DNA from: Lautropia mirabilis
GTDB taxonomy: Bacteria > Pseudomonadota > Gammaproteobacteria > Burkholderiales > Burkholderiaceae_E
Assembly (NCBI RefSeq): GCF_900637555.1
Contig: NZ_LR134378.1
Location: 1,560,001 to 1,624,000 of the forward strand
Direction: 5' to 3'
DNA: 64,000 nucleotides
A program made the translations under genes and the position numbers. The notes below the pieces were generated by a model that searched no databases, was not told where the DNA came from, and was given only the letters and a program-made list of their open reading frames with translations. This document shows, piece after piece, positions 48,130 to 59,096 of the stretch (position 1 is the stretch's first letter; each line of letters begins with the position of its first letter).

Positions 48130-51015
48130 TCAGGCGCTGGCGGCCTGGCTGGCCGATCCCTCGTCGCTGGCTGCCTCGTTGCCGGACTGGCCGGCCGTCT
48201 TGCGAGGCTTCTTCTCGAGGTGCTTGGCCTTGGAGGCCGACAGCAGGGCGCAGACCACGGCAGCCATGTAGGGCACCGCCTGCAGCACCAGCACCACCAT
48301 CCACATGGCCGATTCCAGGTGGTTGGGCAGCCGGGTCATCGAGATGCCCAGCGCTGCCACCAGCAGGCCGATCAGCAGCAGGGCTTCCTCGCGCACGCCA
48401 CCCCAGGCCATGCCTGCGGGTTTCTTGGGCTTGGCGGGCTTGGCCGGCTTGGGTGCCGGGGCAGGGCTCGTGGTCACGGTGTCCACGGCGGCACCGGCTG
48501 CAGCGGTATCGGCTGCCGGCGTGGCCGACGCAGCCGAGGCCGACTCGACATCGGCGGCCTGCGTGCCGGCGCCACCGCCTTTCTCGGTCACCTCGAAGAC
48601 GGCCGTCTTGTTCCACAGGCCCGAGAACACGCCCTGGGCGATGCCGTGCGACAGGGCCATGCCGGCCAGTGCGGCGCCCCAGACATCCTTCTGCTCGCAG
48701 CGCACGCGGCGCATGTACATCAGCGGTCCCATCAGCGCCTTGAAGAAGAAGAAGGCGATCAGCGGGATCATGAACAGCAGGATGGGCAGGCTGAACAGGT
48801 GGGGCGCGGCAATGATGCCGATGCTCCACGCGATGGCTGCCAGCGCGAACAGCAGGTGCAGGGCGTCACCGATCCATGAGAACCAGCCCGTGATGAAGTG
48901 GTAGCGCTGTGCTGCCGTCAGGTTGCTGCGGCCGAACAGGGTCTTCGCGTGCGCCTTCATGATCTGGATGGCGCCCTGTGCCCAGCGCTTGCGCTGCTTC
49001 TTGAAGGCGAAGAAGGTGTCGGGCGTGAGGCCGCGACCCATCACCACGTCCACATAGCGCAGCGTGTAGCCCTGATTCATCAGGCGCAGGGCCAGCTCGG
49101 CGTCCTCGCAGATGGTCCATTCCGACCACTTGCCCTCCAGCAGCGGCTGGGCGCGCACCAGCGTCATGGTGCCGTGCTGGATGATGGCGTTGCGCTCGTT
49201 GCGGTGGTGCATGCCGATGCGGAAGAAACCGTCGTACTCGTAGTTCATCATCCGGCGGAAGGTGTGGCGGCTCCAGCCCCGGTGGGCCTGCGGAGACTGC
49301 ACCACGGCGGTGTCCGGATCATCGAAGTAGCTCACCACGTCCTTCAGCCAGCGACGCACCACCACGTAGTCGGCATCCACCACGCCGATGATCTCGGCAT
49401 CGGGCGCCGTCTGCGTCAGCCCGTAGTTGAGCGCGCCAGCCTTGAAGCCGGGCCACTTGGGCAGGTGGAAGAACTTGAAGTTCTCGGGCAGCGTGGCCAT
49501 GAATTCCTCGACCGGCTTCCAGAGTTTCTCGTCCTTCGTGTTGTTGTCGATGACCAGCACCTCGAAGTTGGTGTAGTCCAGCGCAGCCAGGCTCTTGATG
49601 GTGGCAATCACCATGTCGGGCTGCTCGTTGCAGCAGGCCAGGTGCAGCGACACCTTGGGTTCACGCGCACCGGGGGCCAGCGGACGTGGGCGGTAGACGT
49701 GACGCAGGTTGCCCGGCCAGAACATCTCGACGAACTCGAAGAAGTTCGTGAGCAGGATGGTGGACATGGCCAGCAGCGACGGCACCAGGATCACCAGGAA
49801 GGTCCAGTCGATCGGGCGCATGTAGTAGTCGAAGGGCAGGGCCACCAGCCAGGCAAACAGCGAGATGACGGCCTGCAGCACCAGGCCGAAGGCGATGCGG
49901 CTGGGCAGTTGCAGGTTGGAGAAGCTGAACATGAACCAGAACAGCGCCACCACGCCGATGGCCGACGCCAGGGCGGCCTTGGTTTCCCAGTTGGGATCAC
50001 GCTCGATGGGGCCGGTCAGGCTGTACTTGGGCTGGCGGTAGGCGTCCAGGTAGCCCCAGTACGGGCCGGCCCGGCCTTCCAGCTCGATCTTCCAGGGCTG
50101 GTCGATGCCCTCCATCAGGAAGTAGTCGATGTTCTCGGCGGCAGCGCGCACCAGGAAGCCCCGGATGAACTCGGCCTGGCTGGCGGGCGAGGCACGGGAG
50201 GAGTCGCGGCGGTCGCCCTGACTGGGCCAGCCCACCTCTCCGATCACGATCTTCTTGTCGGGGAAGCGGCGCTGCACCTCGTGCAGTCGGCCGAAGGTGT
50301 ACTCCAGCGCCTGCTGGACCGGCAGGCCTTCCCAGTAGGGCAGCAGGTGGACCGTGATGAAGTCGGCGTTGGCGGCCAGCTCGGGGTAGCGCAGCCAGAT
50401 GTGCCAGGGCTCGGCCGTGGAGACCGGCTTGCGCACCCGGCGCTTGACCTCGCGCATGTTCTGGATGAGCTCGGCCGGGGTGCGGCCGGCGTGCAGCACC
50501 TGTTCGTTACCGACGATGACCCGCTCGATGGAGCTGGTGTCATGCACCGCCTTCTCGATGGCGTCGAATTCCTTCTGGTTGCGCTCCTCATCCTTGCTGA
50601 CCCAGACACCGGCCGTCAGGTGCAGGCCGGCCTTCTCGGCCAGGGCAGGAATGTTGGGCTGATCGACGCTGCTGTAGGTCCGCACCCGCGTCGTGTAGTC
50701 GGACAGGATCTTGAAGTCCTTCTCGATCGAGGACTCATCGGCGTTGCGGCCATCCAGCGGGTTGTCCCAGCGCTGGGCGGAGTTGTAGGCCAGGCCGCTG
50801 ATCTTGCCGTAGAAGGCCGGCGCGTCCACCAGCGGGTTGATCTTGTCCCAGGTCACGAAGTTCAGCACGGCCAGCGACAGGGCGAGGAACGCCGCGCCCA
50901 CCACGCGGCCGAAGGTGACCGGATGGTGGTTGCGGAAATGCTCGCCCAGCGGGTTGTCGGGAATGGGGTGGCTGGGGGGGGCCTGGGTGGACGAAGGGGA
51001 GTCCGGTCCGGACAT
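48130..51015 (-). CDS. GH17-GT2 fusion, probable beta-glucan synthase
   Basis: This 961-residue inner membrane protein fuses a periplasmic GH17-type beta-1,3-glucanase or transglycosylase domain (about 70-330; acid/base Glu in VGNEQVL near 167, nucleophile Glu in IGEVGWPSQG near 260) with a GT2 synthase (about 440-700; LACCNEQPDMVIATIKSL, DADYVV, TICEDAELALRL, KKQRKRWAQGA). Helices lie before, between and after. GT2 proteins with this Q/RxxRW motif polymerise beta-glucans; the layout recalls Bradyrhizobium NdvB-type cyclic beta-1,3/1,6-glucan synthases. The end has a Lys/Pro/Ala-rich cytosolic loop and Ala/Ser-rich tail. ATG 51015 follows an AGGAAG site. The divergent neighbour encodes a second GH17 membrane protein. 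Confidence 0.82.
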   Translation of the reverse strand: MSGPDSPSSTQAPPSHPIPDNPLGEHFRNHHPVTFGRVVGAAFLALSLAVLNFVTWDKINPLVDAPAFYGKISGLAYNSAQRWDNPLDGRNADESSIEKDFKILSDYTTRVRTYSSVDQPNIPALAEKAGLHLTAGVWVSKDEERNQKEFDAIEKAVHDTSSIERVIVGNEQVLHAGRTPAELIQNMREVKRRVRKPVSTAEPWHIWLRYPELAANADFITVHLLPYWEGLPVQQALEYTFGRLHEVQRRFPDKKIVIGEVGWPSQGDRRDSSRASPASQAEFIRGFLVRAAAENIDYFLMEGIDQPWKIELEGRAGPYWGYLDAYRQPKYSLTGPIERDPNWETKAALASAIGVVALFWFMFSFSNLQLPSRIAFGLVLQAVISLFAWLVALPFDYYMRPIDWTFLVILVPSLLAMSTILLTNFFEFVEMFWPGNLRHVYRPRPLAPGAREPKVSLHLACCNEQPDMVIATIKSLAALDYTNFEVLVIDNNTKDEKLWKPVEEFMATLPENFKFFHLPKWPGFKAGALNYGLTQTAPDAEIIGVVDADYVVVRRWLKDVVSYFDDPDTAVVQSPQAHRGWSRHTFRRMMNYEYDGFFRIGMHHRNERNAIIQHGTMTLVRAQPLLEGKWSEWTICEDAELALRLMNQGYTLRYVDVVMGRGLTPDTFFAFKKQRKRWAQGAIQIMKAHAKTLFGRSNLTAAQRYHFITGWFSWIGDALHLLFALAAIAWSIGIIAAPHLFSLPILLFMIPLIAFFFFKALMGPLMYMRRVRCEQKDVWGAALAGMALSHGIAQGVFSGLWNKTAVFEVTEKGGGAGTQAADVESASAASATPAADTAAAGAAVDTVTTSPAPAPKPAKPAKPKKPAGMAWGGVREEALLLIGLLVAALGISMTRLPNHLESAMWMVVLVLQAVPYMAAVVCALLSASKAKHLEKKPRKTAGQSGNEAASDEGSASQAASA

Positions 51016-51442
51016 AGGGGATGCTTCCTGTCGGGATTGACGAACGAGATGCGATGCGTCGACGCGGCGCGCCCCGGACATGCCGGAGGCGGGCGTGCGC
51101 CGGGCATTGTGCCCGATCCCGCAATGATGAACCTTCACGGGACCAGGCAGGCCGGTCAAAGTCTGCCGTACGTGCGGAATGTCATGAATGACATGCAGAA
51201 CGTCCGACACGACCTTTGCGCGGACAACCTGAGATTCTATGCGTTGTCGGCTCTGGCAGAATTACGAGGCTGTCACGTCACTTTGCAGCCTGATACACAT
51301 GGCGCCAACGGCGCATTCTCTGGCCGCCTGATTCCTCGGCGGGGCCGGTATCATCCTTCTGTGCCCGCCCGGCCATCCTGCCGTTCCGGCATCCCAGGGC
51401 CTGCCGGGTGCTCCTTCCCATCGATCGTCACAGACCATTCCC
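51016..51442. other. Divergent regulatory region of the beta-glucan genes
   Basis: These 427 bases separate the two GH17 genes and hold no gene I can support. A palindrome, ATGTCA-TGAA-TGACAT, lies at 51179-51194 and is a possible operator. The centre (51180-51300) is AT-richer than the flanks and probably holds both promoters; I could not fix -35/-10 pairs with confidence. Confidence 0.4.
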
Positions 51443-53098
51443 ATGTTCGATTTCCTGTCCCGCAACCGTTCCCGCTGGATGACCCTGCTGAGCGTGCTGG
51501 CGGCCCTGCTGGTGCTGGCCTGGTGGCGCGCCCAAGGCACGCCGCAGCCGATGGTCGATGCGGCCGACAACAAGCTGCAGTGCGTCTCCTATGCGCCGTT
51601 CCGCAAGCCCGGCGAGACCCCGCTGGATCCCGGCGCCATGGTCTCGGAAGCGCGGCTGCGTGAAGACCTGTCCATCCTGGCCGCCCGTTCGCAGTGCGTG
51701 CGCACCTATTCGGTCATCCAGGGGCTGGACAAGGTGCCCGAGGTGGCCAAGTCGCTGGGCATGAAGGTGCTGCTGGGTGTCTGGATCGGCCGTGAGCGCG
51801 ACAAGAACGACATCGAGATCCAGCGTGCCATCCAGCTGGCCCGCGAATACCCCGACACCATCCGCGGCATCGTTGTGGGCAACGAGGTGCTGCTGCGCCG
51901 CGAGCAGTCGGCCCAGCAGATGGGTGCGTACATCGATCAGGTGCGCAGTGCCGTTGACGTGCCCGTGACCTACGCCGATGTCTGGGAGTTCTGGAGCGAG
52001 AACGCCGAGCTGGCCCGGCACGTCTCGTTCGTCACCGTCCACATCCTGCCGTACTGGGAAGATCACCCGGTGGGCATCCACGCCGCCATCGACCACATCA
52101 CCGGCACGGCCGAGCGCATGCGCCAGATGTTCAATGGCAAGGACGTGCTGATCGGCGAGACTGGCTGGCCCAGCGAAGGCCGCCAGCGGGATGCGGCCGT
52201 GGCCAGCCGTGTCAACCAGGCGCGCTTCATGCGCGAGTTCAGCCAGGCCGCGGCTGACCACCACCTGAACTACAACTTCATCGAGGGCTTCGACCAGCCC
52301 TGGAAGCGGGGCCAGGAAGGCGCCATGGGCGGCAACTGGGGGGTCTTCGACAGTGATGGCCAGGCCAAGTTCCCCGCCACCGGCCCGGTCGCGGAAGATC
52401 CGTACTGGTATCTGGGCTGGCTGGGGGCCGTCATCGGCCTGGCGGCTGCCTTGGGGCTGTCCCGCCGCTGGCAGCTGACCGAACGGCTGTCCCAGGTGCA
52501 GGTGATGGCCCTGGGGGCGGCAACCGGAGGTCTCGTGGTGGCGCAGCTGCGCTATGGCATGGTCTGGAACCGCAATCCGCTGGAATGGGGCGCCACCGTG
52601 CTGCTGGGGGCAGCATCGCTGGTGCTGATGTTCCGGGTGGCGCAGCTGCTGGCCCTGGGGCGTTCCGACCGGCGGGCCGGTCAGGGGGCCTCGTCGCTGG
52701 TGGGCCTGACCGTGCCGTCATTCAACACGCTGTGGCGGCGTCGGCGCGCGCACTTCGACGCGCTGGACTGGCTGGGCGTGTGCCGCAGCTTCCTGCTGTT
52801 CGCAGCTGCCATCATGACCCTGCTGCTGCTCTTTGATGCCCGCTACCGGGGCTTCCCGACGGTGCTGTACATGCTGCCGCTGCTGGGGCTGGCCATGGCC
52901 CGACTGGCCGGCCTGCGGCTGGCGGGGGCCGTGGAAGAGCGCGTGCTCGCCGCTGTCTGCGTGCTTGGCAGCATCGCCTTCGTGTTCATCGAGGGCTTTG
53001 CCAATGGCCAGTCGCTGACGTTTGGCGCCACGGTGGTGGCGCTGGCTGCGGTGGCCACCGATGGCCGCTTCTGGATGCCGGCGCAGGACGAGCACTGA
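51443..53098 (+). CDS. GH17-like glycoside hydrolase with C-terminal membrane helices
   Basis: The 551-residue protein has an N-terminal signal anchor (LLSVLAALLVLAWW), a periplasmic GH17-like domain (about 45-320) with acid/base Glu in GIVVGNEVLLRREQ (about 146) and nucleophile in VLIGETGWPSEGRQRD (about 238), and about eight membrane helices in the second half. The layout resembles NdvC of Bradyrhizobium, which is needed for beta-1,6 linkages in cyclic glucans. With the divergent GH17-GT2 gene it forms a synthesis and remodelling pair. The two GH17 domains are homologous, suggesting a duplication. A bidirectional terminator follows. Confidence 0.8.
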   Translation: MFDFLSRNRSRWMTLLSVLAALLVLAWWRAQGTPQPMVDAADNKLQCVSYAPFRKPGETPLDPGAMVSEARLREDLSILAARSQCVRTYSVIQGLDKVPEVAKSLGMKVLLGVWIGRERDKNDIEIQRAIQLAREYPDTIRGIVVGNEVLLRREQSAQQMGAYIDQVRSAVDVPVTYADVWEFWSENAELARHVSFVTVHILPYWEDHPVGIHAAIDHITGTAERMRQMFNGKDVLIGETGWPSEGRQRDAAVASRVNQARFMREFSQAAADHHLNYNFIEGFDQPWKRGQEGAMGGNWGVFDSDGQAKFPATGPVAEDPYWYLGWLGAVIGLAAALGLSRRWQLTERLSQVQVMALGAATGGLVVAQLRYGMVWNRNPLEWGATVLLGAASLVLMFRVAQLLALGRSDRRAGQGASSLVGLTVPSFNTLWRRRRAHFDALDWLGVCRSFLLFAAAIMTLLLLFDARYRGFPTVLYMLPLLGLAMARLAGLRLAGAVEERVLAAVCVLGSIAFVFIEGFANGQSLTFGATVVALAAVATDGRFWMPAQDEH

Positions 53099-53131
53099 GG
53101 AAGCGGTTGAGCCGGGCGTTGCCCGGATATG

Positions 53132-53161
53132 AAAAAGGGCCTCGTGAGAGGCCCTTTTTCT
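53132..53161. terminator. Bidirectional terminator
   Basis: AAAAAGGGCCTC and GAGGCCCTTTTT form a perfect hairpin with a four-base GTGA loop and T runs on both strands. It ends the GH17 gene on the plus strand and the rho-linked transcript on the minus strand. Confidence 0.9.
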
Positions 53162-53210
53162 TTCCGCCGTCCGATGATCGGACGCGGAGGTGCTGCGGGG
53201 GTGATGCCCG

Positions 53211-53587
53211 TCAGGCGGGCTGTGCCAGTCGGCGCGCCTTCACGTCCAGGCGTGCCAGCAGCATGGCGGCCACCAGCGCCGCTACGGCAGCCGGCTCATA
53301 CGAGTAGAGGATGAGTCCGGCCACAGCCAGGGCCAGCGAGAGCCGCGCCATCAGCAGGTTCTGGCGCCAGCAGGCCAGCAGCGACAGCACCAGGGCCACC
53401 CAGCCCAGGTCCTGCCGGAAGAACGACAGCACCAGCGCCGTGCGCACACCGCACCAGCCTTCCCATCGGTGCATGTCGCAGTGCAGGGCCAGGTCGGTGG
53501 ATTCCACCACCAGGTAGCGCAGCAGCAGGGCCACCACCAGGGCGATGGCGGGATAGGTCAGGTCCTTCAGGCGGATGTGCATGGGGC

Positions 53588-53591
<4 letters not shown>
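53211..53591 (-). CDS. Small membrane protein encoded after rho
   Basis: I do not recognise this 126-residue protein. It has about four hydrophobic segments ([62 protein letters not shown]) and two Cys around a Trp/Gly segment ([13 protein letters not shown]), probably in a periplasmic loop. Its GTG at 53591 overlaps the rho stop (GTGA), so it may be translated by coupling; an ATG at 53582 is also possible. It takes the place where rpmE usually follows rho. Confidence 0.65.
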
Positions 53592-54847
<1,256 letters not shown>

Positions 54848-55521
54848 AGATTGGAACGGATGAGGGTTGGTCGGAATCGGCCCCGCCGGAAACGATGCCG
54901 GCATGGCAAGACTTCGGAGGATGGAATGGGGGTGTGGCCGCGCGCCGGGCGGACCTGACAGAGCAGGAGCGCCTGTGGGCGACGGTGACAAGAGCGGAGG
55001 CCGACCGGGAAACGCAGGCTCGGTGGCCGGGAGATTGCCTGCTGGGCGCGATGGCTGGAAAGCCGACGGGCAGAGCCGGGATGTTCCGGAGAGGTCCGGA
55101 AAACCGTGCCGGCACCTTTGTGCGCCGTTCCTGCCGGGCTTCTGGCTCGGCGGTCGGTTCTTCCGGAGGATCCGGGCAGGCAGCGCGTGCACGCGGTGCA
55201 GAGCGCTGCGGCAGATGGCCCGTTGCGCATCGGACCCGCAGCCGGCAGATGCAGTGCCGGTCTGTCAGGGGCGAGTGCCCGATCAGGTTCGGGTTCGCAC
55301 TGTACTACGAATGACCTGCATGTGCAAAAAAATCACACAAACCGGCCGCAGATTTCGCCACGCCGGTCACATGGCGCGACGAGGGGAGCACCGAGACGGC
55401 CGGCTGAAGGTCGGTCGAGCGGGATGCTCCGTGCGAAGGGGCTGTGCCAAGGCAGTGCAACTGCAGGAACGGCCGGCCGGGCCGGCGCTGCGTGCAGGCA
55501 CCGCGCTGTCGGCACCCGGGA
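54848..55521 (-). other. Long untranslated leader and promoter region of rho
   Basis: The 674 bases between trxA and rho hold no gene I can support, though frames stay open because of high GC. With a promoter at 55299-55327 the rho mRNA would carry a leader of roughly 440 bases. Long leaders serve Rho-dependent autoregulation in E. coli, and the same is plausible here. Bases 55330-55521 hold GC-rich inverted sequences and no clear trxA terminator. Confidence 0.5.
55299..55327 (-). promoter_or_regulatory. Promoter of rho
   Basis: On the minus strand TTGCAC (55322-55327) and TACAGT (55299-55304) are exactly 17 bases apart. It shares the TTGCAC -35 with the rpmE2 promoter. A run of seven T precedes the -35, like an upstream element. 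Confidence 0.65.
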
Positions 55522-55842
55522 TCAGAGGTTGCTGTCGAGGAAGGCGGTGAGCTGGCCCTTGGAGACGGCGCCCACCTTGGTGCCCACCAGCGTGCCGTTC
55601 TTGAACAGCATCAGCGTGGGAATGCCACGGATGCCGTACTTGGCGGCAATGGCCTGGCTATCGTCGACGTTGACCTTGGCCACAGCCATGCGGTCGGAGT
55701 AGTCGTGCGAGACCTCGTCGAGGATCGGGGCGATGAGCTTGCAGGGGCCGCACCATTCGGCCCAGAAATCGACCAGAACCGGCACGTCGGACTTCAGCAC
55801 ATCGGTGTCGAAGGAATCGGCGGAAACGTTTTTGATACCCAT
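55522..55842 (-). CDS. trxA: Thioredoxin 1
   Basis: This 106-residue cytosolic thiol-disulfide reductase has the active site [19 protein letters not shown] (Cys pair about 33 and 36), the cis-Pro segment [14 protein letters not shown], and [20 protein letters not shown] at the end. It reduces ribonucleotide reductase, methionine sulfoxide reductases and other targets. The ATG at 55842 is the family start. It is upstream of rho, the common trxA-rho order, but with an unusually wide gap. Confidence 0.96.
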   Translation of the reverse strand: MGIKNVSADSFDTDVLKSDVPVLVDFWAEWCGPCKLIAPILDEVSHDYSDRMAVAKVNVDDSQAIAAKYGIRGIPTLMLFKNGTLVGTKVGAVSKGQLTAFLDSNL

Positions 55843-56240
55843 GGGTTTTCTGGAACTCTCCTGTTCGGACGCTAAAAATAACACGGCTGGCCACCGGGAG
55901 GTGCAGGGCACGCAAGCCTGGATGCCGCCGGAGGGCGGGGGCGGGGGCGCGAATGCCGCTGCCCCGTACCGTGCCAAAGCCCGTATCCAGGCCTCTTTCC
56001 GTCAGATCGGGGTGGATGGCAGGGAATCAATGCCATCCGTCGGTCCGACGGCTGCATGTATCGTCTCGGGAATGACACATATGTCGATACGACATGATGC
56101 CCTGCCGGAACGGCTGTCTTCGAGGCCCGGGGCGGGCGTGCCGGAGGCCCATGCAGGGAGGGCGGCGGCAGATTCCGGGGCGGATGCGTGCGGGCATGCC
56201 CGAACTTGCCGTTGCGGCGCCTTGATATACAATCGCCAGC
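55843..56240. other. Divergent intergenic region between trxA and the SRP RNA
   Basis: These 398 bases hold the leader and promoter of trxA (minus) and the promoter of the SRP RNA (plus). I see no gene. An inverted pair GTATCG (56058-56063) and CGATAC (56085-56090) surrounds the palindrome ACATATGT (56077-56084); the meaning is unknown. Confidence 0.4.
56206..56233 (+). promoter_or_regulatory. Promoter of the SRP RNA gene
   Basis: TTGCCG (56206-56211) and TACAAT (56228-56233) are 16 bases apart. The first base of the predicted 4.5S RNA, 56241, lies 7 bases after the -10, as expected for a transcription start. Confidence 0.75.
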
Positions 56241-56338
56241 GGACGGGCCTCCTCGCATTGTGGCTCGGGAACCTGGTCAGGTCCGGAAGGAAGCAGCCAT
56301 AACCGAATCCCGCAAGTGCCGAGGGTTCGGCTCGTCCC
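56241..56338 (+). ncRNA. ffs: Signal recognition particle 4.5S RNA
   Basis: The sequence contains the invariant apical domain: CAGGTCCGGAAGGAAGCAGC (from 56278) with its GGAA tetraloop and the asymmetric loop that binds Ffh. The ends pair: GGACGGGCC (56241-56249) with GGCTCGTCC (56329-56337), with G-T pairs in the stem. The length of about 98 bases fits the small bacterial SRP RNA. It directs inner membrane proteins to the translocon together with Ffh. It lies 100 bases before dnaX, as in many betaproteobacteria. Confidence 0.95.
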
Positions 56339-56438
56339 CCTCATATCTCGCCGGTACAGGGTGCTACAGGCCCTGCGGCGCCTCCCGTCTTCCAGTCTTT
56401 CCGCCCGGTGCGCCCCCGTGGCTCCGGCAAGGAACCCG

Positions 56439-58760
56439 GTGCAGTCACTTTCTCCCTCCGGCAGCCATCAGGTGCTGGCCCGCAAATGGCGCCCGCGCGA
56501 CTTCGATTCCCTGGTCGGACAGGACACGGTCGTGCGCGCGCTGCGCCACGCACTCGACAACCAGCGGCTTCACCATGCCTACCTGCTCACCGGCACCCGG
56601 GGCGTGGGCAAGACCACCATCGCCCGCATCCTGGCCAAGGCCCTGAACTGCGAAAAGGGCGTCAGCTCGCATCCCTGCGGTGAGTGCTCGGCCTGCCGGG
56701 GCGTGGACGAGGGGCGCTTTCCCGACTATCTGGAGATGGACGCGGCCTCCAACCGAAAGGTCGAGGAAATGGCGGTGGTGCTGGAAAACGCTGCCTACCT
56801 GCCCACGGTGGGCCGCTACAAGGTCTTCGTCATCGACGAGGTCCACATGCTCTCCACCCACGCCTTCAACGCCATGCTGAAGACGCTGGAAGAGCCGCCG
56901 CCCCACGTCATCTTCGTGCTGGCCACCACTGATCCGCAGAAGGTGCCAGTCACCGTGCTGTCGCGCTGCATGCAGTTCGGTCTGCGCAACGTCAGCCCGG
57001 CCACCGTGGCCGGACACCTGGCCAACGTCCTGCAGGCCGAAGACATTCCCTATGAAGAACGGAGCCTTGAGCTGATCGGCAAGGCCGCCGGGGGCAGCAT
57101 GCGCGACGGTCTGTCGCTGCTCGACCAGGCCATCGCGCTGGGCGCGGGGCAGGTGAAGCAGGCCACCGTGCAGGAGATGCTCGGCACGGTCGATGAAGAC
57201 CTGGCGCCCGAACTGCTGGCGCTGCTGGCCGCCGGCGATGCCGCTGCCGTGGTGCAGCAGGCCGACAGCATGGCGGCCCGCAACGTGGCCCATGCCCAGA
57301 TCCTGATGGCCATGGCCGCCGAGCTGCAACGGGTGGCGCTGGCCCAGGTGGGCCAGGGCGAGCCGCACGTGCTGGCGGCGCAGATGGATCCTTCCGATGT
57401 GCAGGTCTGGTATCAGATTGCCATCCATGGCGTGCGTGACCTGTCGCTGGCGCCCGATGCCCAGACCGGCTTCATGATGACCCTGCTGCGGATGCTGGCT
57501 TTCCGTGCCGACAATCTGGCGCTGGGCGCGCTGACTGCCGTGGACGATGGTGCCGCCGCGCCGGGCCATGGCTCGGCGGCAGCGCGTGGCATGGCGGCAC
57601 CGGGCGGCGCGGCGCGGTCGTCCTTTGGCGGTACGCCGGATCGTGCTGCTGGCCAGACGGGCGCGCAGGCACCGGGGCAACCGGCCGCCGCCAGAGGGGC
57701 GCTGCACGCCGATACCGCGGGCGGCCCGGATGCCGGCCCGGGTATGGCGTCATCAGGGCCGGGGGGCGATGCCGCCATGGATGCGCGCGCTCGTGCTCGC
57801 CAGATGGCTGCCGCCATGGTGGCCCGTGGCAGCAATGGTCCTGGGGGGGCTCGGCAAGCGCCCGTGTCGGGTACGCCGGCTGCCGCCCCGCGTCAGACGG
57901 GCGCGCGCCAGCCCGCAGGCGGTGAGTCGTCCGCCCGGCCCGCGGCCGACGACGACCGGCCTCGACCGGCACGGCAGGATCTCTATTTCGACACCTCGGC
58001 CGACCGCCGGTCGCAGGCATCCCGTGGTACCGGGCCTGATGCTCCTGCAGCGTCGGCTCCGGCGCCCCATGCGCCCGCCACGCACGCGCCTGTCACGCAT
58101 GAACCCGCCGCGTCCACACCGGCCATGCAGGCACCCGCGTCGCGCGCATCTGCTGTGCAACCGCCCATTTCGGTACCGCCTGCCGTGAAGGCCCCCGCTG
58201 CGGCAGCGCCTGCCGTGACACATGCCGCTGCACATGCTCCTGCGGCGGCCCATGCGCCTGCCGCATCCAATACGCCCGCCGCGCCCCATGCACGCACCGG
58301 GACAGAGGCACCCGTGGCGCCAGGCGCAACCCCCGCGGCCGACGCGCCCGCCATCGCCAGCACGCTGGATTTCGACGGCGACTGGCCGAGCCTCGTGGCG
58401 CGCCTGCATGCCCAGGGCGCCGTGCGCCAGCTGCTGGCCCAGAGCGAGCTGAAGGGCGTGCAGGGGCAGGTCTTTCAGGTGCAGGTGCCCATCCGCCATC
58501 TGGCTGAGCCCTCGCTGGTTGAGCGTGCCCGCGAGCTGCTGGCCGACCACTTCGGTGCCGGGGTGCAGCTGCAGGTCACGGTGGGCCAGACCGGTGGCCA
58601 GACCGCGGCCGCACGTGCATCCGAACAACAGGCGCGTCGCCAGGCCGAGAGTGAAGAGGCCATCAAGGCCGATCCTTTCGTCCGGACATTGCTTGAAGAG
58701 TTCGGAGCCACCATACTGCCGGATTCGATCAAACCCCTCGATGGAGAGAAATCGTCATGA
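56439..58760 (+). CDS. dnaX: DNA polymerase III subunits gamma and tau
   Basis: DnaX is the clamp-loader ATPase that holds the replisome together. The 773-residue protein has [20 protein letters not shown], Walker [21 protein letters not shown] (about 50), a four-Cys zinc module (CEKG then CGECSACRG), Walker [12 protein letters not shown] and sensor [16 protein letters not shown]. After domain III an Ala/Pro/His-rich linker of about 200 residues leads to the C-terminal tau domain ([20 protein letters not shown]). I chose GTG 56439 because CAAGGAAC lies before it; the open frame upstream runs into the SRP RNA. ybaB overlaps the stop by 4 bases. Confidence 0.93.
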   Translation: MQSLSPSGSHQVLARKWRPRDFDSLVGQDTVVRALRHALDNQRLHHAYLLTGTRGVGKTTIARILAKALNCEKGVSSHPCGECSACRGVDEGRFPDYLEMDAASNRKVEEMAVVLENAAYLPTVGRYKVFVIDEVHMLSTHAFNAMLKTLEEPPPHVIFVLATTDPQKVPVTVLSRCMQFGLRNVSPATVAGHLANVLQAEDIPYEERSLELIGKAAGGSMRDGLSLLDQAIALGAGQVKQATVQEMLGTVDEDLAPELLALLAAGDAAAVVQQADSMAARNVAHAQILMAMAAELQRVALAQVGQGEPHVLAAQMDPSDVQVWYQIAIHGVRDLSLAPDAQTGFMMTLLRMLAFRADNLALGALTAVDDGAAAPGHGSAAARGMAAPGGAARSSFGGTPDRAAGQTGAQAPGQPAAARGALHADTAGGPDAGPGMASSGPGGDAAMDARARARQMAAAMVARGSNGPGGARQAPVSGTPAAAPRQTGARQPAGGESSARPAADDDRPRPARQDLYFDTSADRRSQASRGTGPDAPAASAPAPHAPATHAPVTHEPAASTPAMQAPASRASAVQPPISVPPAVKAPAAAAPAVTHAAAHAPAAAHAPAASNTPAAPHARTGTEAPVAPGATPAADAPAIASTLDFDGDWPSLVARLHAQGAVRQLLAQSELKGVQGQVFQVQVPIRHLAEPSLVERARELLADHFGAGVQLQVTVGQTGGQTAAARASEQQARRQAESEEAIKADPFVRTLLEEFGATILPDSIKPLDGEKSS

Positions 58761-59083
58761 TGAAGAACCAGTTGGCCGGGCTGATGAAGCAGGCCCAGCA
58801 GATGCAGGACAACATGAAGAAGGTGCAGGACTCGCTGGCCGACATCGAGGTGGAAGGCCAGTCCGGCGCCGGCCTCGTGAAGGTGGTGATGACCTGCCGC
58901 AACGATGTGCGCCGCATCGCCATCGACCCCAGCCTGCTGGCCGACGACAAGGACATGCTGGAAGATCTGGTGGCCGCGGCCGTCAACGATGCACTGCGCC
59001 GTGCCGAGCAGACCGCCCAGGAAAAGATGTCGGCCGTCACCGCCGGCCTGCCGCTGCCCCCGGGCTTCAAGATGCCGTTCTGA
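58757..59083 (+). CDS. ybaB: YbaB/EbfC nucleoid-associated protein
   Basis: The 108-residue protein begins [20 protein letters not shown] and continues with [20 protein letters not shown] and [20 protein letters not shown], the full YbaB signature. It forms a tweezer-like dimer that binds DNA and is found with dnaX and recR in most bacteria. It overlaps dnaX by ATGA and lies 13 bases before recR, so the three are one operon. Confidence 0.95.
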   Translation: MMKNQLAGLMKQAQQMQDNMKKVQDSLADIEVEGQSGAGLVKVVMTCRNDVRRIAIDPSLLADDKDMLEDLVAAAVNDALRRAEQTAQEKMSAVTAGLPLPPGFKMPF

Positions 59084-59096
59084 TGGCTGACTGCGC

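Noticed and set aside
54848-55192. N-terminal extension of rho
   Set aside because: The start at 54847 gives exactly the E. coli length; the extension is Arg/Pro/Ser-rich and unlike Rho.
56316-56438. Upstream start of dnaX
   Set aside because: The first codons would lie inside the SRP RNA, and the residues before 56439 are not like DnaX.
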